Assembly: GCA_014529385.2 (NCBI GenBank)
Contig: CM043952.1
Location: forward strand, 67,471,870-67,535,869
Direction: 5' to 3'
Source of the DNA: Adiantum capillus-veneris
Taxonomy: Eukaryota > Streptophyta > Polypodiopsida > Polypodiales > Pteridaceae
Length of the DNA: 64,000 nucleotides
Of this stretch, positions 1 to 10,399 are shown piece by piece. A program made the translations under genes and the position numbers. The notes beneath the pieces were generated by a model that was given only the letters and a program-made list of their open reading frames with translations, had not been told where the DNA came from and did not search any database. The first letter of the stretch is position 1; each line of letters opens with the position of its first letter.

Positions 1-2100
1 CAAAAATTATGCATCTATCCAGTAAGAAAAGATAGCATCAAAAAGTATTTTATAATTGTGAATTCACCACTATATACTTACCTTCATCCAAAGTGAGTTC
101 CTGCATACAAAGATAGAAGTACATGTCTGTAGGACCATTTTGCTAGGCGGATGTTTAAGTTTGGCAACATGTTACTCATATACAGATTACATTTTCAAAA
201 GATCCAGTCATTAGCTCTTCTTCCAAGATCCTTACCAGAGGCATAAGCATATCTATAAAACTAATTGAGCTCGAAAGATCAATAACACCTCAAGCTAGTA
301 AGTGAAAAATCAATTTAACCCAATCTATGTAAACCAGATCTGAGTGCCGAACTGGAATCCATGTGGGTAACCCAATGGAAGCTATATGTCTACTGTGTGT
401 GTGCTTAAAGGATCCCGCACCTAGCCTACCAGAGCCATCCTGATAGGTAGATGTTTGAGTCTCATTTTGCCTTCAACATGTAAAAGTTTAAGATATATCA
501 GAGCTGAAACCATGTTTATGATCAACCCAAGAACCAGACAATGTTTATTTTCAGCATAAAGTAAAAATCCACAAGAAATACCTACAATCCAAAGTATTTT
601 CATTTCAAAATGTTAGTAAGTGAAAGGGCCAAAACCACCAGCATCTAGAAGTCCAGCAAGTCAAGAAAAGAACGTGGGTGCCAGAATTTTGCTTGTGTTT
701 CTGATCATTAATCAAAATTGTACCACCCGTATCCGAGCAATATGTACCTAGCATGGAAAAATGTATCCCATAAAAACGTGTAATGTTCATTATGGTTGGT
801 AGGGAATCAACTCCAAATTTCTATCTTCCATAACTGGATGTTGGTCTTCTAAATCCTTCAAGTGATAATGTATGCCTATCCTCCATTGGCTAATATCCAA
901 TGGGAATTTAACTACGGCAACAATAATCCTGCTAACTGTCTGATGAGATGTATATGGACTGCAGGATCCATAAGCATATACCTCATATGTAATGTCAATA
1001 AATTTTCTTTGCTATGAACTATGTATAAGTAGGTCCCCATGTAAATGCAATCAGATAGCGGTCAAAGTTTCTCAAATGTTGATCCAAGTTTTTCCACAAT
1101 ACATACTTGTATGCTTAATAATGAAGATAGACTGATTTTTAGAGAATCAAAGATTGTAAATGTACTTTGTGGGTAATCTACCTCAGTAGATCATTATTTA
1201 CTCTACCTCAATATTGCATCCAGCAATTAGACACCAAGATTTCATATGATACCACCATAACTACTAATTCACTTCAAACATCATAAGCAAATTGTTGAGA
1301 AAAAGTATGCAACACCCCAAATACTGAGTAGGTGCAAACTCCAACTATTGAGTAGGTACTTGACACAGGTTTCAGAGCTCACGTTTCAGAGCTTATTTTT
1401 CACCATAGAGTGAGTTTATATTTGTACAACAGAATTTCAAAAAAAACCGTATTCTGCTAGATTTTGATCCTATTTTTCACAACTCCAGTTACTGTTTTTT
1501 CCACACAGAACTTTATCTAAGGTTCCATAGTTATCTTTTACAAGATCTTCACCTGAGATAACTGATATTATACGCAGAGATCCCAACAATTGGGTACCAA
1601 ACAAATTTATGTTTCTATGTATTTTTGTCTCTTTTTCTCTATTCATCTAAGCTTAGATATAGAAAACTATAAGAAAAAGATGTATTTAAGAGAAATTGCA
1701 AGTATTTATACTTCCCAAAACTCCTAAGTAGGTGCAGATGCACCTACCTGTATGATGATGATTCCCTTCCATTTGTATACGATGACGCATGTGGATTTGA
1801 CCGTAGTAGATGGTATTTGGCGGATACACATGTATCCTGTATGAACTCCGAGCTCCATGTATTATGTATGAAATCCGAGATCTGTGGCAAGCCAGGCATA
1901 GAAACCCAGGTCCCTTACTCTGAGGTACTACGAAGATTAAGAAACTCAAAGCTGCATGTGATAGCAACCCTTCAAAACCTTTGATCTGCCTTACTACACA
2001 TATCTGTTGACCAGATATGCTTCTGTCATAGAATGCCGACTGGGGACTGCATGTACATATCGGAGGTTCATCTCAGTCCATCACACCGAAGATAAACCAT
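1..2100. other. non-coding stretch, no gene recognised
   Basis: AT-rich sequence with only short open frames on either strand. I see no protein motif, tRNA-like fold, LTR end or target-site duplication. It ends where a long GT microsatellite begins. Confidence 0.5.
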
Positions 2101-2128
2101 ACCAAAACGTCCAATCCCATCCTCTTGG

Positions 2129-2129
<1 letters not shown>

Positions 2130-2175
<46 letters not shown>
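2130..2175. repeat. GT dinucleotide microsatellite
   Basis: About 23 uninterrupted GT units. A shorter GT run follows near 2268-2284. Open frames through it code only for Cys-Val or Thr-His runs and are not genes. Confidence 0.95.
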
Positions 2176-2177
<2 letters not shown>

Positions 2178-2477
2178 GAGATGGAATCATGCCTAAAGAT
2201 GCTCTTATGTAAGAGACGAGCCTGCAATAATACCAATCGTTTGAGGAGGAAGGACATCGTGTGTCCGCATGTGTGTGTGTGTGTAACTCTCTAGGAAACG
2301 CATCAGTAGCAGATGAGAAGCATGATATTGTGAACACTCTTACATTAAGTGAACTCGTTGTGCAAGTGATCCGCAGAGAGACGCCCTACGTGAGCTCTTA
2401 TGTGCAAACCAATGCTTTTTAAAAAACACGTGGTGTGAGGAAATACCCAAATGCTTGCCCCATGTGAGCCATCATCA

Positions 2478-2855
2478 ATATTTAGAGATAAGCAACTATC
2501 CAAAAAAAGTTCCTTCACATGGGTTTAACGAAGCCTCCGTCCACCATTCCAAATATTAAGTTCTCTAGGTGCGCAAACACAACAATGCCAGAGGGGTTTC
2601 GAGCTACAATTAGACTTGTCGATGTGTAGTGAGGCAGATCAAAGGTTATGAGGGCAGAACCTGCGAGCAGGGATTACGTATGTGGTGAGCCAAGACGATG
2701 GGAACACGGGTTAATTTAGAATTCCGGTCAAGGGTGAGAACAAATAGTAAGTAGTTGGTAGGAGAGAGTAATCCTCATCGATATTTACAGATAAGCAACT
2801 ATCCCAAAAAAAAGGCCCTTCACATGGGTTTAGTGAAGCCTCCATCTAGGGAAGC
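2478..2855. repeat. diverged direct repeat pair, offset about 300 bp
   Basis: A block of about 70 bp around 2478-2550 (containing GATAAGCAACTATCC and CTTCACATGGGTTTA) recurs around 2778-2855 with substitutions. It looks like an old local duplication. No coding content is recognised between the copies. Confidence 0.6.
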
Positions 2856-2894
2856 TACAAAGCCAAGGGTTAGCCAACGACTTGTCCGGTAGAT

Positions 2895-2896
<2 letters not shown>

Positions 2897-2961
<65 letters not shown>

Positions 2962-2995
2962 AAAAACATGATAATGTGTGGTATGTGTGTCACAT

Positions 2996-3085
<90 letters not shown>
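2897..3085. repeat. compound GT/GA microsatellite cluster
   Basis: A GT run passes directly into a GA run (2897-2957). After about 40 bp of unique sequence there is a second GT run of roughly 43 units (3000-3085), among the longest in the window. Confidence 0.95.
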
Positions 3086-3086
<1 letters not shown>

Positions 3087-3750
3087 AGGGGAGTAAATAG
3101 GAAGCGTCAAATTTTGTTTGCCATGGTAGGTTGTAGCGGCCTACTTTTCTGTTTTCATGGAAAACAGCTTGGCAATGCAGAAATGAATAAACATATATAT
3201 ATTAAAAGACTAGCTTTTGTTTGAAGGTTGCTAGGGAGTATTCCCATAAATAATTTGCACATGTGTGTGTCTCTACAAGAGAGAATGAGAGAGAAAGAGT
3301 ACTTGAAGCATGAGTATGTCCATTTGGCAAATGGAACCACTAAGCGATGACCATGAGGATATTAGTGCTCACGTATCTCGATTTGTAGTGTTATTTACTG
3401 AGTGAATATTTTGGGTGTGTGTGTGTGTGTGTGGAGGGGAGTAAATAGGAAGCGTCAAATTTTGTTTGCCATGGGTCTACTTTTCTGTTTTCATGGAAAA
3501 TAGCTTGGCAATGCAGAAATGAATAAACATATATATATTAAAAGACTAGCTTTTGTTTGAAGGTTGCTAGGGAGTATTCCCATAAATAATTTGCACATGT
3601 GTGTGTCTCTACAAGAGAGAATGAGAGAGAAAGAGTACTTGAAGCATGAGTATGTCCATTTGGCAAATGGAACCACTAAGCGATGACCATGAGGATATTA
3701 GTGCTCACGTATCTCGATTTGTAGTGTTATTTCCTGAGGGAATATTTTGG
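3085..3750. repeat. tandem duplication of a ~330 bp unit, each copy preceded by GT repeats
   Basis: The sequence starting GGAGGGGAGTAAATAGG at 3085 repeats from 3433, 348 bp later. The copies are nearly identical apart from a 12 bp deletion in the second, after which the offset is 336 bp. Each copy is preceded by a GT microsatellite, the second one (about 3415-3432) being much shorter, so the GT tract appears to belong to the duplicated unit. Confidence 0.85.
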
Positions 3751-3917
3751 GTTGTAAATTTTAGGGTTAAAATTAGCCGTTTTAGTTATGAATCCTGATA
3801 AATACCTTGGATTTTAGCATAAATCCCAATTGTATCACCTTAAAAATCAATAGCTAGAAAATATTTTTTATCAAGCAATTATGATATACCCTTCTACTTA
3901 AGGTCGGGATAGACTGA

Positions 3918-3921
<4 letters not shown>

Positions 3922-4004
<83 letters not shown>
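3922..4004. repeat. compound GT/GA microsatellite
   Basis: About 25 GT units pass directly into about 16 GA units, the same GT-to-GA order as at 2897. The shared order suggests a common origin of the two tracts. Confidence 0.9.
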
Positions 4005-4007
<3 letters not shown>

Positions 4008-4216
4008 TACATTGAAGGTTGAGTATGGGGTCTTAATACAAAAAAAGGACTCTTTCATTTTCTTGGATAGTAGCTATCCTAGTGAGCTTTAAGTAGGACA
4101 AGGATAATAGTTGATAGGCTAGGTTGCATTTATACGCCTGTGTATTCAAATGTATACATATAAGATGCTAGTAAATAGGATATATCAATATAATAGAGTT
4201 ATATCCATATAAAACA

Positions 4217-4278
4217 TGTTTCGATCAAAATGTACTTCGATCAAACTATATTTCAATCAAAGTATAGTTCGATCAAGA
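4217..4278. repeat. short tandem repeat, ~16 bp unit, four copies
   Basis: Four imperfect copies of a unit like TTCGATCAAAATGTAC follow one another. The core TTCGATCAA is constant except in the third copy (TTCAATCAA). No function is apparent. Confidence 0.7.
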
Positions 4279-4480
4279 CTTGAATTTTATATATTAAAAA
4301 AGCATCAAGATTTTGAACAAACTATAAGTAGTCCTCATTTGTTAGTTTGCCACTGCACTTATTAGCATCTTCTATATCCTCTTACATCTATGGTTGTTGC
4401 TTCAATTGATTTATAAACTTTTAATATTCATTTATTGTTTACAATTCACAAATATTATTTTTGCTACCCCTATTATTGTA

Positions 4481-5330
4481 GAGCATAGTCTCACACCTTG
4501 AGATTAGTTTGCAGGTTTGTAACATGTCCCAGACTATGTAGACCATAGTATCACATTGTAGGGAGGTTTAAAGCTTAGGTACTTGTTCTTGATTGTGTAA
4601 ACTATTGCGTCACACTATAGGGGGTTAGAAAAATAGACACTTTTTCTTTGGTTGTGGAAACCATTGTGTCACACTATAGGGAGATTTTAGGGAGTGCTAG
4701 ATTCCTCATCTCTAGCTATGCAGACCATTGCATTGCACAGTAGGGAGGGATTTATTTTAACTAAAAGCTCTATCTTTGGCTATGCATACCACCATGTTTC
4801 ACTATATATAGGACTTAAGAAATGACACACTTTTCTATAGTGAAGTAATTGACCACTTATACGATACAATTCATTACAAACTCCAAAAAGAATAGAAGAT
4901 GTGCTCAATTGTCATATCTGCCATGTTTACACACACATACCTGCTTCTTTAAGGGTTACACTAGTTATGTAACCCTTTAAACAGGTTTGTGTGTGTCTCT
5001 TCAAATATAAAATTTGTAATTGTGCACATTTTCTATTTCTCGTTGAATCCATAATCTATCATTTTGAACAATTGGATTTACTTTAGAGTTCAAATAAGTG
5101 TGTTTTGTTTTTTCCTTGATTGTGCAGACCATCATGTTGCACTACAAGGAGGGATTAAATATAAACAAATGCTCTACTTTTGGCTATGAAGACCACTGTG
5201 TTGCATTGTGGAGATCTTTTAAGGAGTAATACACACTTACCTGCAGTGAAGTAACTAATCACTTGTCCAAATCAATTCATTACAAATTCAAAGAGAAATA
5301 AAAGATGTGCACACTTTGCACATAACACAC
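4481..5330. repeat. degenerate ~60 bp tandem array with a higher-order duplication
   Basis: A core resembling GACCATTGTGTCACACTA recurs at about 4481, 4541, 4599, 4659, 4723, 4787, 5127 and 5191. Spacing is 58-64 bp inside each block, and most copies are followed by TAGGGAG-like sequence. The stretch containing the last units plus the sequence after them (about 4730-4925) recurs at about 5127-5330, including the shared block AATTCATTACAAA. I see no open frame that follows the period. Confidence 0.7.
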
Positions 5331-5919
5331 ATACAAACTTTCCTTGGGGCAGTGATAATCTATTCACATCTTCTCAAAGGTCTTTTGTGCAACAGGCGAT
5401 TGAGGTAGAAACCATATATAGCAAGCGCGACTCCATCTCGACAACACTGCAAGGTTCGTTTTCTGCATCTAATTTTCCACGCGCATGCGCTTGCTTGGTG
5501 CAACATATAAATGCTACGGGGCAGGGCACGGCTTTCGTTTCTTATAATTTTTTGGAGAGACCACAGTGCCAACTCTCCACCATACTTTTGTATGGCACCT
5601 CTGTATGACGTGCACTGTATACGTTGCACTTTCAATCTATGACATTTCATTGCAAGATGATATGTTTAACTATTCACATTGCTTTTTTGTAGCTTGATTC
5701 AAAAATCGGCCTGTAGATTGGACAATCGAAAAGCAGCAGTACAACATTGCAGGTTAGTAAAGCACCTCATTTATTGGAAGAGAAAGCGTTGTCAAACATC
5801 TATACATTTTCTCGATGACTCATAGGTAGCCTCTTATTCTTGCAATCATTATTTGTTGGCGATTTATTTGGATTGATGTTCAAAAAGGGTATTATTTTAC
5901 GATAGTATATTGTTTGGAC

Positions 5920-6640
5920 AATATCAAGTTTGGTACTCTACTACAAAGAAGTGGTTCCATACACTACCAAAAGCACCAAATCGGTACTCAGCTATTGTAG
6001 AGTAATACTCCACACAATGCCACATTACCAAATTTGTTAAATCTTATAGGGTAGTAGTTATGTATGCTACCAAAAAAGCTAGGTATATTCCCCAAACCAT
6101 TCTATAGTACCAAATGGGTAGTATGATGCATAGTAGTCATTCAATATACTACCAAAAGAACAAAAATAGTCCTAAGGTATTCCTCTTTACACTACCAAAC
6201 CCCATGTGGACTCCCAAATTTGGTAGTCCTTTATATGGTAGAGGGTTCTCTACATCTATTTTTTGGTACCTAATGGTACCCTCTGCAATACCCAAGCATG
6301 CAATTTCCAACACCAAATTTTAAGCTCAATCAAATAGCAAGTCACATACACTACCAAAAGTGCCAAAACTTGTACACAAACCTATGTGAAGTACCAAATT
6401 TGGTATTGGTTTACCTAGCAGTGGTTCTATATAGTACTAAAAGAATCAAGGACCAGTACCCAGTCCCTCCTATTGGCCTTGCAAGGATAGATATAATTCA
6501 ATTTTGGTACGAAACAGTATCAAATAGGTAAAATTTACAAGTTTGCTACTCAATACTGCCTAATTGGTACTCTATAATAGTTTGATACCAAATACAAACT
6601 TTGAAGTACCATGTTTGCGCTAGCTAGTACCAAAATTAGA
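5920..6640. repeat. degenerate array rich in the palindrome ACCAAATTTGGT
   Basis: The stretch is saturated with TACCAAA and TTTGGTA words and with full or near ACCAAATTTGGT palindromes, for example near 6213 and 6392. They are separated by 50-70 bp of related sequence carrying CACTACCAAAAG. Short open frames here are by-products. The same words recur at 8170-8300 and 9480-9790. Confidence 0.6.
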
Positions 6641-6649
6641 ATTTCAATG

Positions 6650-7430
6650 CTATTAGGGTACTCTCTTACACCAATTTCGATACTATTATGGATGCATGAG
6701 TTTTTATCAAGAAGTTTGGCGTTTTTTTCTGTGAAAGGTCGAGCTCTAACCTGGACTATTTTGATGTCATAATTTTAGCTCTATAAAATATTCAAGACTA
6801 CTCATTCTTCAGTGCAGTTGTCACTAAGATCCTTTGAGACACTTGAATCATACTTTGCTCAAAAGTTGAAAGAGCGGTAGCTTATTGCTCTGTATATCAC
6901 ATCTAGATGTTATATTTTAAAGAGGCTTTCAATCAAAAGCAGTAAAACAAGTTTGGGAATCATGGAAAAGGTCATTTGTGTACATGCTCCAATTCTTATG
7001 CAAGGAGTGATTCAAGTCAATGTTTTACAAACCAAGAAGTATTTCACCACATCAATAATATGTGGGAATTTATATTCTGCCGAAAGCCTCTAAACAATCA
7101 GTACCATGCAAAGAAATGTTGTTTAGAGATTGCCTCAAATGTGGTGTAACCAAGACATTTTTTCTATACAAGATTTCAACAAATAGTAGGAGAGTGACTG
7201 TGACGTTTTAAGGATGTTGTAGCTAGACAGGTTGGCGCCATTGGTGCTTAACTTTTTTTAAAAACCCTTAAAATTAACTTAAAATTATAGTTTTTGAATA
7301 AAACACACGACAAAGCATCAAAAGACACCAAGACTAAAGGCATTGGTGTTCCAAATCAATGCAATTGAACGTTTTGGTCAAAAACTTGACCAAAAAAAAT
7401 GCTCTCAAACAACTTAGATTCAAAACACCA
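6650..7430. other. intergenic sequence, nothing recognised
   Basis: AT-rich sequence without a convincing open frame, RNA gene or repeat boundary on either strand. Confidence 0.4.
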
Positions 7431-7449
7431 TATTTAATCAAGGGACCGA

Positions 7450-8170
7450 AATTTGCATCAGTTACAAGCTTTCACAAAAATACATAGCGAAAACGCAATG
7501 TCCTCACAAAGGAATCTCTTTTCTTTTCTGGACTAAACTACCTTGTCATTGATTACAACGAGGTATTGCTTGGGCAATGTATATCTCAGTTTGAGATACT
7601 CAGGAAGATGGTTGAGGTGCTAGTTGTTATTCACAGAAATGTCGTGCACCACATCATCATGGATACATATTTGTAGGTCAACAATTTATTTAGCAGCACA
7701 ATAGCGTCTGGTGCCTCCCATTCCATTGTAGTTAGCTTCCACATTCTGTAGGGAAAGACCATTGATAGGCTTTACTTTGCAATATGGTGTTTGTACACCA
7801 ATTATAGGGCACTTAATTTTATCTCCCTGATGGATGACCACCTTGGTCTCCCATCCAACTACGAGGAAGCCGTTCATCACACTATCCCCTTTGCAAATCC
7901 ACATTGTTGGTGTCATGTGGACAATCTGCAATCGAAAGATATACATGAAGAGACTTAAACCATGTTACCATTGCTTTGTGGGAAACATAGGTGCACTTCC
8001 TAGCTACAAGCACGTCCGCCTCGGTTCTCCTTTCAGTTACTGCTATCCCATACCCACCATTTCAGTCCACACGCATCCACCCATTTGCTCATTCCATAAT
8101 CCCATTTTTAATTCCATGGCAAATAAAGAGGCCCTCTTAGATCCCATTCCCTTCCTAATGTATACACACG
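7450..8170 (-). pseudogene. decayed coding region of unknown family
   Basis: On the minus strand a protein-like frame runs from about 7946 down to about 7450. It reads through TAA at 7686, then TAG, then TAG, with ordinary amino-acid composition before and after each stop. Visible segments include WICKGDSVMNGFLVVGWETK, DDVVHDISVNNN and LPEYLKLRYTLPKQYLVVIN. Further upstream (8170-8040) another protein-like stretch contains GMGSKRASLFAMELKMGLWN. I do not recognise the family. The compact hydrophilic/hydrophobic alternation looks like real former coding sequence, probably from a transposon or a dead gene copy. Several stops could derive from CAG or CAA by C-to-T change, which is inference. Confidence 0.35.
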
Positions 8171-8300
8171 GTGTCAATTTTGATACATCATATAACCAAA
8201 TTGGACAACACACAATCCAAATAGTGTACACAACCCAATTTATATACCACAATAATAAATTTGGTACAATGCAGTACCAAATTTGGTAATGTATAGTGTT
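8170..8300. repeat. second block of ACCAAATTTGGT-type repeat
   Basis: Contains ATAAATTTGGTAC and GTACCAAATTTGGTAATG within 40 bp, plus several ACCCAATT and ACCAAATT words. Same word family as 5920-6640. Confidence 0.5.
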
Positions 8301-9480
8301 CCTAACTTGTGATCAAAAATAGAACCTAGAACAGAGGTACAAAAAGTCAACACATGTGATCATGTACAGTTGCCGATTTTGCCAGATTATCGAAATTGAT
8401 ATAACAAAATACCAAACTTGCCAGGAAGGAAAATAGAGACAATGCACAAAGTACATCAAAAGTGGATTTTCATGAGCCGGGGTATATAGCAAAAGGGACT
8501 TTGGTTATAATGTTCACTCAATATCAAGGGGTCAAACCTATAGGAATACCCTTATAACTATATGAATTGGTTAACAACTAGAGGGGAGAGTGGAGACGTC
8601 ATCCTCTATGTCAAACAGGGTTTCTTGTGATAGTAGGGTATGAGTCGCTTATCCAACCGAGAAACTCATCAAGATACTATCCATTATTTGCAATGGGGCT
8701 TGTTAGTCATAATATGCTGGCTCAAAAGGTTGAATATATAAACAAGCATCATAGTCGTTCTTCAACAAGTTATGTTGAGCTTATATCTAGTATCATATGC
8801 AAGAATTGTGTTGGTTGTTTTAAATAGTGGTGATTCACCCATACTCTCGTTCAAGATTATTTACTTTTCATTGTACTCTTTTGGCACACATAGAACTTCT
8901 CAAATATTGTCAACCCAAACCTCACATTTGTCCTAGCCATATATGTCTAAACATGAAAAGTAAGAGGTCAATTTACATCACATACTATTAAAGAGAATGC
9001 ATAGTTAAGGGTCACAATAGCTAATACAATTCTTTTATTTTCATCAATTAAGGAAAGCACGTGTACATGATGTTCATGAAATTATGCTTGGTGCAACATG
9101 ACCACAACATAATATATGCCTACTTCCTTAGCATGAGGATAAACTCCTTAGCATTAGGTCTCACAACACAATAGGCCCAGTAAGTGACTTACACACCTTA
9201 GGGTCTTACTCCATCTAGGAAGGGAAACTCCCATAGATCTTTTGGTTTTGTGTGATAACTCTTTAATAGCACACTATTGCCATTAAGAATTTTTACTAGC
9301 TGATGACTTATAGTCCTTTGATCTTTGGGGAGCTCCATGGCTATCTTCTAACCACTAAGGATGCTTTCCTACAATACCCAAAGTTCAAATTAATGAATAA
9401 AAAGACATTATTTGCATTAAAGCTTTGAATATAAAACTATAGCTATACATTTCTAAGTATAAGAACATACCACTCCAAAT
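8300..9480. other. intergenic sequence, nothing recognised
   Basis: No protein motif, RNA gene, LTR terminus or clear repeat seen in this AT-rich interval. Confidence 0.4.
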
Positions 9481-9790
9481 AAAATGTACTATGTTTGGTC
9501 ATATATACTACCAGTCTGACACAACACTGTACCAATTTTGATACTATGCAATGTCAAAACATTACAACATATTACCAATCTAGAATTACTCCAATTCAAA
9601 ATGGAACCATGCAGTTTCAATTTGTTACTAAAAAGTTAAAGATAGAAATAATCCACTACGAAAAGGACTCTGGAAAATACAAAAATTGGTACTACTAGCT
9701 AGTCAATTTGGTCATATGAATTACCAAATTTGGTGTTGTGCATTATCAAAACTAACATTTTATTCTATACTATATTATCAATCTCCATTA
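9480..9790. repeat. third block of ACCAAATTTGGT-type repeat
   Basis: Repeated TACCA, TTTGGT and ACCAATTTTG words at about 30-60 bp spacing, ending with TTACCAAATTTGGTG near 9721. Likely related to the blocks at 5920 and 8170. Confidence 0.5.
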
Positions 9791-10014
9791 CCAAAACCTT
9801 ACAAGAAAGACAACATCAATAACATTAAAAAGTTGGACCAAGGGAGGCAATAAACTTTGTTTATGCCTTCTTTACATGGGTATAATTTGTATCCCATCTA
9901 TTGGGGATTTCATGAGCCACATTCTTTTTTAGATTCACAATAGCCCAAGTGCAAGTCATCCTGGGATTATGAGGACTTATTAACTAGTAACTTCCAGAAT
10001 TTTGCACTACAATG

Positions 10015-10390
10015 CAAGAAGCGTCATGTCAATAAACATAAATGCCTCAAAGTTGGAAGGTTGCTCCATCCTTTGGATATTCCTCCAGGGGACAGAGAAA
10101 TCATTTCCGTGGATTTCATCATAGGATTTCCTAAAATGAGTTGAGAGAATGATTTAGTTTGGGTAGTGGTGGATAGGCCAACAAGAATTGCAAAATCCAT
10201 ACCCACTAGAAAGGATGAAGTAGGTCAGATACAAAAACACCCAAGCTAGCTAGTTTATTTGTTGAACATCTCTACAAGCCATATGATCTACCGACATATA
10301 TGGTGTCAATTGAGATACTAAATAGAACAACCAATATTCGACTCAAAATAGTCAAACTTGATAACATGTCTAAAATCATGAAGAAAACAT
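10015..10390 (+). pseudogene. relic Ty3/gypsy integrase core
   Basis: A broken plus-strand reading resembles the integrase of plant Ty3/gypsy elements. In order it shows a VNKHKCLKVGRLLHPLDIPPG-like linker, the catalytic-core start ISVDFIIGFPK, VWVVVDRPTRIAKSIPTRK, and in another frame LFVEHLYKPYDLPTYMVSIE, matching the family pattern that leads to the second catalytic Asp. The first core Asp is present, while the block that should carry the second Asp reads SIEIL, so that residue is lost. At least one in-frame TGA and one frameshift are visible. No zinc-binding HHCC, reverse transcriptase or LTR could be attached to it, so it is an isolated fragment. Recognition rests on the order of the short motifs. 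Confidence 0.7.
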
Positions 10391-10399
10391 TGATTTGTA

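Noticed and set aside
2007-3224. Open frames of Cys-Val, Thr-His and Arg-Glu runs
   Set aside because: They are translations of GT and GA microsatellites; no non-repeat protein content.
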